A stretch of 64,000 nt of DNA from Haemophilus sp. HMSC068C11 (GCF_001815355.1 NZ_KV820361.1:1-64000), one strand, 5' to 3'; shown: positions 9,258 through 16,104, counted from the first letter of the stretch. The notes: generated by a model from the sequence alone, not told the origin. Program-made: numbers and translations.

Positions 9258-9266
9258 AACATTTCC

Positions 9267-9707
9267 TTATTGATATTTCTTGATGCAAGAAGCCAAGCTT
9301 TTCTTGTAACTACGCCCTTGTTCAGTAATTACATCCGATACTAAGCATTGGTTGTTTTCACATTCCAGTTGATAGACTAAATCAATGGTTTTCTTCTTAC
9401 TTTTTAGAGTGACATTTACCTGTTCCTTAATGATTTTTATGATAGGTTTTACTTCAACTTGATTTATCACCATTCCATAGATCCAAAATTCGGAAAGGCA
9501 TGTTCCGCCGTATTCATACTCATTTTCGTTATGAATATCTGTTGCTCTCATTTGCAAATCTGCAAACTCTTTTGTTGAGTAGCGTTCTAAATCATTGGTT
9601 TGATAGACCTTTGCAACGATATCTACTTTAGCTTGCTCTAAAGGTGACAAAGCGAAAACGTTTGTAGATACGAATATTGTAGATAAAGATAGAAGTAGCT
9701 TATTCAT
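9267..9707 (-). CDS. Predicted secreted or periplasmic protein
   Basis: 146 residues with a Sec signal peptide (MNKLLLSLSTIFVSTNVFA, cleavage after VFA). The mature domain has cysteines in GGTCLSEF, LECENNQC and LASC, again hinting at disulfides. It is the first gene of the minus-strand cassette that runs to 7517, and it is divergently arranged with the XRE regulator at 9874. Family not recognised. Confidence 0.75.
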   Translation of the reverse strand: MNKLLLSLSTIFVSTNVFALSPLEQAKVDIVAKVYQTNDLERYSTKEFADLQMRATDIHNENEYEYGGTCLSEFWIYGMVINQVEVKPIIKIIKEQVNVTLKSKKKTIDLVYQLECENNQCLVSDVITEQGRSYKKSLASCIKKYQ

Positions 9708-9873
9708 AATAAAAAACCTATAATGATTAATATAAGAAATTTAGGGAAATTTTCAGTAAGAACCCGCATTAAACCTAGCTATAATACATAATTTGGTTGT
9801 TTCGCTGTAGCAACTGGCAATCTCTATCAACTACCACTAGCAGTGGGTATTCAAGAAATTTTACAGGTACAAA
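9708..9873. promoter_or_regulatory. Divergent control region with a dyad
   Basis: The gap between the envelope cassette and the XRE regulator. It contains the dyad CCACT-AGC-AGTGG (9834-9846), 28 bases before the regulator start, a plausible binding site for that regulator. No promoter hexamers are clear enough to call. Confidence 0.45.
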
Positions 9874-10275
9874 ATGAGTGTCAATGAGAAGATTCGGAAG
9901 TTCCGAGAAGCAAAGGATTGGTCGCAAGAACAGATGGCAGAAAAGCTGAATATGTCATTAAATGGCTATGCTAAAATTGAGCGTGGTGAAAGTAAAATCT
10001 ACTTAGATAAACTTGAGCAAATTGCCCAAGTCTTTGATATTGATGTAATTGAGCTAATGCAATCAGATGGTAAGAATATTTGTTTTCAAATTGAATCACC
10101 GCTAGGTTCCGTGTATCAAGGTGTTGGGGAAACTCAGTTGTTGATTGAGGTTGAGCGTTTGAAGATGGCTTTGTCTCATGCCAATGACAAAGAAGAATTA
10201 TTGAAGAAGTTACTTGAACAGAAGGATAGCGAGATTGCTACACTTAAAAAATCTTTAGATTTATTCAGAGAGTAA
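9874..10275 (+). CDS. XRE-family regulator with C-terminal coiled coil
   Basis: 133 residues. Residues 1-65 are a Cro/CI-type helix-turn-helix (KIRKFREAKDWSQEQMAEKL, then LNGYAKIERGES). Residues 90-133 form a heptad-rich helix (LLIEVERLKMAL, LLKKLLEQKD, IATLKKSL) likely to dimerise it. It is divergent from the envelope cassette and so probably controls it. Single-gene unit with its own terminator. Confidence 0.88.
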   Translation: MSVNEKIRKFREAKDWSQEQMAEKLNMSLNGYAKIERGESKIYLDKLEQIAQVFDIDVIELMQSDGKNICFQIESPLGSVYQGVGETQLLIEVERLKMALSHANDKEELLKKLLEQKDSEIATLKKSLDLFRE

Positions 10276-10280
10276 AAAAT

Positions 10281-10310
10281 AAAATAGCTACACAAGAATG
10301 TAGCTATTTT
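10281..10310. terminator. Bidirectional terminator
   Basis: A 12-bp perfect stem, AAAATAGCTACA (10281-10292) with TGTAGCTATTTT (10299-10310), lies between the convergent XRE regulator and toxin genes and has T or A runs on both sides. Confidence 0.9.
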
Positions 10311-10710
10311 ACTTATTCACCTTATGATTAGGATCTATTTTACATATAACAAAATAGAAATTATTTTTCTCATTATAATAACCATGTATTCTAAAAGAAT
10401 GCCTATCCTTACCAAAATGGATAATTTTCCTTTCTAAGCCATTAATAACTTCATTGGAAAATACATCTCCTTTAGTTCTTAAGAAAAGCTTCTCAACCTC
10501 AGAAATTGTAAGATTCTTACCAATTGTATTTTCAATAAAACTATGTAGGTTTTTCAAAGAACTACTATTCAATTTTTTAAAATCATATCCATTCTCTAAA
10601 GAATGCTCAATACTCATTCTAAATAAAATAGAATTTCTATTTGTTAATAATAGCGATGGTTCTGAGTTTTCTTCATCCGTTCTATCAGTTAATTTAGCCG
10701 GAGATAACAT
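10309..10710 (-). CDS. Putative toxin partner of the Panacea antitoxin
   Basis: 133 residues, cytoplasmic. The C-terminal half (FGKDRHSFRIHGYYN, then FYFVICKIDPNHKVNK) resembles the last strands of RelE-like mRNA interferase folds (a basic R-x-H-G-Y strand and an I-x-x-DPNHK end). The N-terminal half is helical. The start codon follows the antitoxin stop directly (TAGATG on the coding strand), so translation is coupled. Panacea antitoxins are known to pair with many unrelated toxins. The toxin role rests on the pairing and on this weak resemblance. Confidence 0.65.
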   Translation of the reverse strand: MLSPAKLTDRTDEENSEPSLLLTNRNSILFRMSIEHSLENGYDFKKLNSSSLKNLHSFIENTIGKNLTISEVEKLFLRTKGDVFSNEVINGLERKIIHFGKDRHSFRIHGYYNEKNNFYFVICKIDPNHKVNK

Positions 10711-11184
10711 CTAATCCCCAATATAAATGCTTTTATAAAACACTTTCATATCATCACTTAAAATAATTTCATTACATGGTTCATTTTCTTTAACTTCGGC
10801 TTTCTTTCGTGCATTTATCCAAGGATCCTCTTGGTGAGTTAAAGCTTCTAGTTCATTCCCTGATTTATTACCATAAGTAAACCATACAGAATCCAATAAA
10901 TGTAAATTTTTTTCATCTGAAAAGAATTGAGTGTTAGAAGGCTGAAAAGATTCTAATTTAGGAATATCCTCCCAACCATTACTTTTATATTTGTTATAAA
11001 GTTCTCGAGATACAGGACCATGTACCCATGCTTGGAACTCGCTATCAATTAGCTCTTTATTGTATAGAGCCAATCCCCAAGCTTGAACATAGTAGCATAA
11101 TTTTTGTAGTTTCTTATGTGTCATTGCTTCTTTAGAAAGAAACCAACTAGCGACATCAAGAATAGATACTTTAGAGTTACTCAT
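10711..11184 (-). CDS. Panacea-domain (DUF4065, SocA-like) antitoxin
   Basis: 157 residues with the DUF4065/Panacea signature: VASWFLSKEAMTHKKLQKLC with YYVQAW, then the conserved EFQAWVHGPV and ELYNKYK. Proteins of this family neutralise varied partner toxins, and Caulobacter SocA acts as a proteolytic adaptor. It is the first gene of a two-gene operon with the predicted toxin at 10309. Antitoxin-first order is usual for toxin-antitoxin operons. A 19-bp perfect inverted repeat lies 44 bases upstream. Confidence 0.88.
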   Translation of the reverse strand: MSNSKVSILDVASWFLSKEAMTHKKLQKLCYYVQAWGLALYNKELIDSEFQAWVHGPVSRELYNKYKSNGWEDIPKLESFQPSNTQFFSDEKNLHLLDSVWFTYGNKSGNELEALTHQEDPWINARKKAEVKENEPCNEIILSDDMKVFYKSIYIGD

Positions 11185-11227
11185 AATGACAATTTCTCAT
11201 TCCGAAAATTTTAATTTACCATCGAAG

Positions 11228-11270
11228 CATAAGTTATGCTGATTTTTTTACAAAATCAGCATAACTTATG
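11228..11270. promoter_or_regulatory. 19-bp perfect inverted repeat upstream of the toxin-antitoxin operon
   Basis: CATAAGTTATGCTGATTTT (11228-11246) is repeated in inverse at 11252-11270 with a 5-base loop. Each arm itself contains the palindrome CATAA-G-TTATG. No T run follows on the minus strand, so a simple terminator is less likely than an operator or mRNA leader structure. Confidence 0.6.
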
Positions 11271-11300
11271 AATTTAGAGTTGTCAAGGTTTATCACAATA

Positions 11301-11335
11301 AAAAAGCTCCTACATTTATCCAATATAAGAGCTTT
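11301..11335 (-). terminator. Terminator of the HTH repressor gene
   Basis: On the minus strand AAAGCTC and GAGCTTTTTT pair around a 19-base loop, 20 bases after the stop of the gene at 11356. Confidence 0.65.
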
Positions 11336-11355
11336 GTATTTAATAGAAATTGCTA

Positions 11356-11679
11356 TTATGCAATCTCTTTAAATAGAGTTAAAAAAATGCTTTTTAAGTT
11401 TTGAGGCATAGTTTTGTAAATATTTATAAACTCATCTTCACTAGATTTTGAGTTTTCTTGTGATAAAACGTAGTGCATTGAACCACTACCTGTTAATAAC
11501 CAAGTAATATTAATTCCTAATCCTTTATAGATCTTCACCAACGCATCCACACTTGGATCGCGCCCCTCATTCAAGTAATTCATTGCCGAACGATATGAGA
11601 TTCCCGTTACATTAGAAAATTCAGTGACGGTCATATTTTTCGCATCTAAGACCAGCTTTAAGCGCTCTGATATGCACAT
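11356..11679 (-). CDS. Cro/CI-type HTH repressor, divergent from transposase 2
   Basis: 107 residues. The helix-turn-helix lies at residues 4-60 (ERLKLVLDAKNMTVTEFSNV, GISYRSAMNYLNEGRDPS, ITWLLTGSGSM), close to the phage-type regulators with the GxNxxWLLTG motif that Pasteurellaceae carry on mobile DNA. The C-terminus is a short helical tail, too small for an SOS-cleavable domain. The promoter region it shares with transposase 2 holds several dyads, so it probably represses itself and the transposase. Confidence 0.85.
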   Translation of the reverse strand: MCISERLKLVLDAKNMTVTEFSNVTGISYRSAMNYLNEGRDPSVDALVKIYKGLGINITWLLTGSGSMHYVLSQENSKSSEDEFINIYKTMPQNLKSIFLTLFKEIA

Positions 11680-11691
11680 TATTTCACATTC

Positions 11692-11746
11692 CTATTGAAA
11701 AAAGCGAATGATTGTGATATATTATGCACAATCACTATGAATAGTG
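11692..11746. promoter_or_regulatory. Promoter and operator array of transposase 2
   Basis: A promoter TTGAAA (11695-11700), 17-base spacer, TATATT (11718-11723) reads toward transposase 2. The dyad GATTGTG...CACAATC (11710-11733) covers the -10 box, and a second dyad CACTAT-GA-ATAGTG (11733-11746) lies just downstream. A repressor bound at either would block transcription. Confidence 0.7.
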
Positions 11747-11785
11747 TTTCATATTTTAGTTTAATCAAGGTGTGATCTCAATACT

Positions 11786-12823
11786 ATGACCCAACATTTT
11801 CTTCTTTCTAGCAAAGCTCGCTCGCTTTCTTCTTACGAGATTGCACAACTCTCGGAAGGGGAAGCGCACGATTTGCTTTGTGAATTAAGATGGGGTGGCA
11901 GAGAGTTTATCGCTTGCCCTAAATGTGGGGTACAACACAAGCCTTATTATATTTCTACACGTAAACAATGGCGCTGCAAACATTGTAATCACACTTTTAG
12001 TGTCACTTCTGGCACCATTTTTTCCAATCGTAAGAAACCAATTAAGGTTTATCTCTATGCTTTAATGGAATGGGTAAATGCCGTCAAAGGCTTATCTTCC
12101 CTTCAATTAGCACGTAATGCAAAACTTAATCCTCGCACGGCATTTGTTTTATCGCATAAATTCCGCAAGGCATTACTGGAAAGTCGTGATATGAAACCAC
12201 TTTCAGGTGTAGTGGATATGGACGGTACTTATGTTCATCCTGCACCACGTAAAGCAAATAAGAAATCTGACCGCATTGACTATCGTTTAAAGGAAAATCA
12301 GAATCCTGATAAACGTTGTGTCATGGTTGCACGTGAGCATTATTCGCCAGAAGAAAAAGCCAGTAATGCGTTGCATTGTGGGGCAAAACGCTCTCACGTT
12401 TTTGTAGCGCATACTGAATCGCAATCGGTAGTGAAAAGTTTTGCTGAAAAATTCATTAAACCTAATACACAAATCAATACCGATGAAAGCACGGCTTATG
12501 ATGTATTGTTGCCTTACTATAACTTGAGAACTGTAAACCATAAAGAAGAATATCGCAGTGACTTAGGCGTAACGAACAATCAGGCAGAAAGTTTGTTCAG
12601 CCGTTTTAAGCGGATGTATTACGGACAAGTTCATCGTATCAGCAATGAATATTTACTTAACTATGCTAATGAAATTGCGTACCGTGAGGACAATCGCCGT
12701 ACCTCAAATAAAGCGCAGTTTATTGATGTATTAAGCCGATGTTTGAAAACCACCAACGATAACAATGAATGGTGCGGTTATTGGCAACGTAAAATTATTC
12801 ATCAAGAAGTGATTTGGCAGTAG
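11786..12823 (+). CDS. IS1595-family transposase 2
   Basis: 345 residues, full length. Zinc ribbon CPKC/CKHC (C44, C47, C64, C67), then the RNase-H-like core with D146 (DMDGTYV), D233 (NTDESTAYD) and E269 (TNNQAESLFSRF). It shares the IS1595 plan with transposase 1 but differs at most variable positions, so the two are not recent duplicates. It is transcribed from a promoter overlapped by operator-like dyads and faces its probable repressor. A coiled-coil gene follows after 4 bases. No terminal repeats were found immediately around it, so the element's 29-bp ends may be its substrate. Confidence 0.92.
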   Translation: MTQHFLLSSKARSLSSYEIAQLSEGEAHDLLCELRWGGREFIACPKCGVQHKPYYISTRKQWRCKHCNHTFSVTSGTIFSNRKKPIKVYLYALMEWVNAVKGLSSLQLARNAKLNPRTAFVLSHKFRKALLESRDMKPLSGVVDMDGTYVHPAPRKANKKSDRIDYRLKENQNPDKRCVMVAREHYSPEEKASNALHCGAKRSHVFVAHTESQSVVKSFAEKFIKPNTQINTDESTAYDVLLPYYNLRTVNHKEEYRSDLGVTNNQAESLFSRFKRMYYGQVHRISNEYLLNYANEIAYREDNRRTSNKAQFIDVLSRCLKTTNDNNEWCGYWQRKIIHQEVIWQ

Positions 12824-12827
12824 ATAG

Positions 12828-13250
12828 ATGGCATATAACTTAGATAAGAAGCTCAAAGAATTTGAGTTTGAACGTAAACAGGTATTACATCATCTTGCCT
12901 TGCTTGATGCGAACATTGCCACACTAAAACGTGCTATTGAGCTTACTCAACAGGAAAGTGATGTAGTCCTTTATAATACGGACAACTTTGTGTACCGTTC
13001 CAAATATAAGCTCTTTAAAGGGAAAATTCGTAAATACATCGTACAAATGATGCGAGAAGCACCAGATAAAACCTTTACAATTGCCGAACTCACGCAACGC
13101 ATTTTTGAGATTGAACAAAATCCTGATATACCGTCAGAAAAACATCTTGATTCCGTTCGTAAACAACTGAATGAGTTTTATAAAAGAGAATGGATTGATA
13201 GAATTCAAATCAGCCGAAATGAGGTTCACTGGCAATGGAAACAAAAATAG
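12828..13250 (+). CDS. Coiled-coil protein with predicted winged-helix end, passenger of transposase 2
   Basis: 140 residues. Residues 1-42 form a charged coiled coil (KLKEFEFERKQVLHHLALLD and onwards). Residues 65-140 look like a winged helix: KIRKYIVQMMREAP, FTIAELTQRIFE, then a recognition-like helix LDSVRKQLNEFYKREW and a closing strand. It starts 4 bases after the transposase stop without a ribosome site of its own, indicating coupled translation. The gene at 14471 has the same architecture. DNA-binding accessory function is an inference; the family is not known to me. Confidence 0.72.
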   Translation: MAYNLDKKLKEFEFERKQVLHHLALLDANIATLKRAIELTQQESDVVLYNTDNFVYRSKYKLFKGKIRKYIVQMMREAPDKTFTIAELTQRIFEIEQNPDIPSEKHLDSVRKQLNEFYKREWIDRIQISRNEVHWQWKQK

Positions 13251-13342
13251 CAGATGTACTCATATCTTTATTTAGTAAATATTGTATTTAAATTGATTAT
13301 CTTTGTTTTCTCTATTATTATTCAATCAATTTTTATAAAGAT

Positions 13343-14254
13343 ATGTTTACAATGAGTACACTAAGCAATCAATCTGTTAACTTTATAGCTTGGCAACTAG
13401 GCAGTTTCGCCGAAAAATACTTTAAAGAGTGCGATATAATCTCTTACATGGGAAACATTAACGAATCTAGTATAGATTATTGGAAAACAAGAGTTCAGGA
13501 AAATGGTAGAACAGCTAGAAGTAATGGAATATCAACTCTAGTAGTATTTTTATCTACAAATGGTGGTAGTGCAAGTGCTGTCGAAAAAATGGTTGAAATT
13601 ACTAGATATTTCTATAACGAAGTTTATTTCGTTATTTTAGATCAAGCAATGTCTGCTGGAACTATTTGGGCAATGTCTGGTGATAAGATTTACATGAACT
13701 ATGCTTCATCTCTAGGTCCTATAGATCCACAAGTAGCAACTCCTGAAGGAAGATGGGTTCCAGCTTTGGGTTTTTTAGATAAAATAGATGAATTTGTCCG
13801 TAAATCTAAAGAAGGCACTCTAACACAAGCAGAGTTAATGTTGTTAAAAAATCAAAACTTAGGTACTATTAGATCATACGAGCAAGCTGCTGAGCTATCT
13901 AAAGCACTATTAAAAACTTGGTTAGTTAAGTATAAATTTAAAGATTGGCTCAAAAAAGAAACATCTGGGAAGGATGTAACGCAAGACGATAAAGAGGTTC
14001 GAGCTAGCGAGATAGCAGAAAAACTTGGTGATAACAAGCGATGGCATTCTCATGGTCGTTATATTGGTATAAAAACTCTTACAGAAGAGTTAAATATAAA
14101 AATTGATGACTTTAGTGATAACATAGAAATGTGCAATGATTGTGAGCAATTAAGAGATAGTTTAAGAGAATTTATGAGAATGTTTTCCCAAGAAATTCTT
14201 ATAGTTTTTGGTTACAGAAGACCTAAATCCATTGAGGAAAAGGGGGAAGAATGA
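13343..14254 (+). CDS. SDH/ClpP-fold serine protease (serine dehydrogenase proteinase family)
   Basis: 303 residues, cytoplasmic, with no signal peptide or transmembrane span. The crotonase/ClpP fold is shown by LVVFLSTNGGSASAVEKM near residues 66-83 (oxyanion-side glycines) and the nucleophile Ser104 in DQAMSAGTIWAM, followed by the family signature SSLGPIDPQ at 122-130. The C-terminal 120 residues are charged and helical, with a CNDC pair. Two ATGs compete as start (13343, 13352); neither has a good ribosome site. The stop overlaps the start of a 62-codon gene (ATGA). Relatives are known as membrane or soluble self-compartmentalised proteases. The target is unknown. Confidence 0.82.
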   Translation: MFTMSTLSNQSVNFIAWQLGSFAEKYFKECDIISYMGNINESSIDYWKTRVQENGRTARSNGISTLVVFLSTNGGSASAVEKMVEITRYFYNEVYFVILDQAMSAGTIWAMSGDKIYMNYASSLGPIDPQVATPEGRWVPALGFLDKIDEFVRKSKEGTLTQAELMLLKNQNLGTIRSYEQAAELSKALLKTWLVKYKFKDWLKKETSGKDVTQDDKEVRASEIAEKLGDNKRWHSHGRYIGIKTLTEELNIKIDDFSDNIEMCNDCEQLRDSLREFMRMFSQEILIVFGYRRPKSIEEKGEE

Positions 14255-14439
14255 GCTATACACAACAAGACTTAGAATATTTACTTTCTAAAACGATTGA
14301 TTTAGAACAGGATAAAATGAGTAATGAATTAAACTCTAAATTTTCTTTTACTGACTCTAGTTATGATATTGCAACACCACAGGAAGTATTTCTTTTAGGG
14401 CTACAACAGGAAAAAGGTTATACTTATCAATCGTTATAA
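14251..14439 (+). CDS. Small partner protein of the SDH-type protease
   Basis: 62 residues, acidic, mostly helical at the start (YTQQDLEYLLSKTIDLEQDK). It overlaps the protease gene by 4 bases (ATGA) and is followed directly by a terminator, so the two form a closed two-gene operon. No family recognised. The tight coupling suggests a regulator, adaptor or substrate of the protease, but nothing in the sequence decides among these. Confidence 0.7.
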   Translation: MSYTQQDLEYLLSKTIDLEQDKMSNELNSKFSFTDSSYDIATPQEVFLLGLQQEKGYTYQSL

Positions 14440-14443
14440 ATCT

Positions 14444-14469
14444 AAATAGCGGTATCTCTACCGCTATTT
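14444..14469. terminator. Bidirectional terminator of the protease operon
   Basis: AAATAGCGGTA (14444-14454) pairs with TACCGCTATTT (14459-14469) around a TCTC loop, between convergent genes ending at 14439 and 14471. Confidence 0.9.
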
Positions 14470-14470
14470 C

Positions 14471-14974
14471 TTATTCCTGCACTAAAGGTTTTAATCGCCA
14501 TTCAGAACGCCTGAAAAATCTTCGCTTTAGTGTCCGTTTATGTAATTCAACTTCTTTCCGTTCAATAATTCCTTTCTTATACAGTTCTTTCAATACGCGA
14601 GCAACAGCTAATTCATGTTCTATTTGGGGTAGAGGATAATCTTTGCCAGTGTCTAATTCCAACGCCGCCTCTGTAATAAAGTATAATGTTTTCCAACTAT
14701 CACTTTGCTTTAATACTCTTGCAACCAACAATTGAAGATTTTGCTTAAACAATCGAGGTTTTATTAGCCTTGAAACATTGAATTGTGTTTTGATTTGCCT
14801 TAAATCGAAATTTGGTTCAATGTATATCAAGGTATTCTCAAAACAAAGTATTTTATCCTCTAAATCTGATTTCTGTTGTTTTAATTGATCAAGTTGATGT
14901 TCAAGAATTGCTTTTTCTTTATAGTTACTTTCGATTAATTTGGTAAGTTGAGAAATAAGGTGGGATTCTGCCAT
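14471..14974 (-). CDS. Coiled-coil protein at the right transposon end
   Basis: 167 residues from the ATG at 14974, which has a GGAG nine bases upstream; an ATG at 14989 overlaps that ribosome site and is less likely. Residues about 8-50 are a long coiled coil (KEKAILEHQLDQLKQQKSDL). The rest looks like a winged-helix domain ending in a very basic strand (HKRTLKRRFFRRSEWRL). The plan matches the 140-residue protein at 12828, though identity is low. It sits about 60 bases inside the right terminal repeat. Family unknown; a DNA-binding role in mobility or regulation is a guess. Confidence 0.68.
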   Translation of the reverse strand: MAESHLISQLTKLIESNYKEKAILEHQLDQLKQQKSDLEDKILCFENTLIYIEPNFDLRQIKTQFNVSRLIKPRLFKQNLQLLVARVLKQSDSWKTLYFITEAALELDTGKDYPLPQIEHELAVARVLKELYKKGIIERKEVELHKRTLKRRFFRRSEWRLKPLVQE

Positions 14975-15033
14975 AATAAAAATCTCCATTGAGTTAAACT
15001 TTCAATGGATATTCTAGTATTTTCAAGCGGTTA

Positions 15034-15062
15034 GGTCTTTGTGCAACTGCTACATAATACCG
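15034..15062 (-). repeat. Right terminal inverted repeat of the transposon
   Basis: GGTCTTTGTGCAACTG through TACATAATACCG, exact reverse complement of 5118-5146. Its outer end meets the second copy of the 8-bp target duplication. Confidence 0.95.
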
Positions 15063-15070
15063 ATGTTTTT
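15063..15070. repeat. Target-site duplication, right copy
   Basis: ATGTTTTT, identical to 5110-5117. Its last four T also belong to the right arm of the split paired-uptake-signal terminator (15067-15081). Confidence 0.92.
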
Positions 15071-15097
15071 GACCGCACTTTTTATTGTGATTTGTTA

Positions 15098-15925
15098 TTA
15101 GGCTGCTGCACGATTGCCTAATGTACCATCATCTTCCATTTCTTTAGCCACACCGACGACCTCAGCAATTTTGTCACCTTCTTTGAAGAATACGAAACCA
15201 CCATGTTCCATTTTGACCCAAGGTTCATCTTTGGTGAGAGGGAACGTCGTAATGATGGTGACTTTGTCGCCATCTTTGGCGTAATCATTAAAATCGATGA
15301 CACCATCATCATCAATTCGATGTGCTTTACCAAAAGGGGCTTTACGTGTTAAGTAATGCAAATTGGTTGAACAGTGGGCAATCATCCATTCTCCGTTTGA
15401 AAGAATGAAGTTAAAGGTGCCTTTTTGTGAGAGCTCTTTGGTAATGTCCTGAATGGCTTCAAAAATTTCCATTTCAGACGGTTTACGACGGAAGCGATTT
15501 TTCAAATATTCCGCCATATAACAAAATGCCGTTTCTGAATCAGTTGAGCCAATAGGCTGGCAGAAACTTTCAGACATATCCGGCAAGTCTTTTAAATTAC
15601 CGTTATGAGCAAATACCCAGTTTTGTCCCCAAATTTCACGAATAAAGGGGTGGGTGTTTTCAATGGTGACACCGCCTTGCGTTGCTTTACGAATGTGAGC
15701 AATTACATTGAGCGATTTAATTTTGTATTGTTTTACACAATCCGCAATAGGGGATTGTGATGCCGCGTGATTATCGCGAAAAATACGCACACCACGACCT
15801 TCAAAAAAAGCGATACCGAAGCCATCTGAATGGCAGTCGGTAAGACCAGCACGACGACGGAAACCTTCAAAAGAAAAGACAATATCCGTCGGTGTATTAC
15901 AGTTCATTCCGAGTAATTGGCACAT
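15098..15925 (-). CDS. yafJ: Class II glutamine amidotransferase, YafJ-like
   Basis: 275 residues. Cys2 (MCQLLGMNCN) becomes the N-terminal nucleophile after methionine removal. Conserved glutaminase features follow: HSDGFGIAFFEG, IAHIRKATQG, NTHPF, FAHNGNL and GSTDSETAF. The domain is the glutaminase half of Ntn-type amidotransferases without a synthetase half, as in E. coli YafJ, whose acceptor is unknown. AGGAA lies 4 bases before the start. Downstream, its original terminator shared with gor has been cut by the transposon. Confidence 0.93.
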   Translation of the reverse strand: MCQLLGMNCNTPTDIVFSFEGFRRRAGLTDCHSDGFGIAFFEGRGVRIFRDNHAASQSPIADCVKQYKIKSLNVIAHIRKATQGGVTIENTHPFIREIWGQNWVFAHNGNLKDLPDMSESFCQPIGSTDSETAFCYMAEYLKNRFRRKPSEMEIFEAIQDITKELSQKGTFNFILSNGEWMIAHCSTNLHYLTRKAPFGKAHRIDDDGVIDFNDYAKDGDKVTIITTFPLTKDEPWVKMEHGGFVFFKEGDKIAEVVGVAKEMEDDGTLGNRAAA

Positions 15926-16104
15926 AAATTCCTACAACTTATTTTTATATTTTTATAACCTTATAATGTGTGCTGATGTAACACCATAATACGTTGAAAT
16001 TCAAGATGGATAACAAAGGATTTTTAGAAGAAAATGTTACATAAAATAACCTGAAAATCTTTCTGATCTGATGGCTAGGGATGAGCACTTTATTAAGTCA
16101 ATAA

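Larger units (their letters stand above)
5118..15062. mobile_element. IS1595-family transposon with cargo, 9,945 bp
   Basis: The element is bounded by perfect 29-bp inverted repeats and an 8-bp direct duplication. It holds two IS1595-type transposase genes and about a dozen cargo genes: an envelope-protein cassette, three regulators or DNA-binding candidates, a toxin-antitoxin pair, a protease operon and orphan genes. I could find no copy of the Haemophilus uptake signal inside it, while the flanks have several per 10 kb. The intact ends and duplication imply a fairly recent single insertion. I see no internal copies of the terminal repeats, so this looks like one unit and not two flanking insertion sequences. 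Which of the two transposases acts on these ends is not decided by the sequence. Confidence 0.9.

Noticed and set aside
15118..15333. 71-codon frame within yafJ
   Set aside because: Alternative frame of a conserved enzyme gene, rich in Met/Lys/Ser by composition only.
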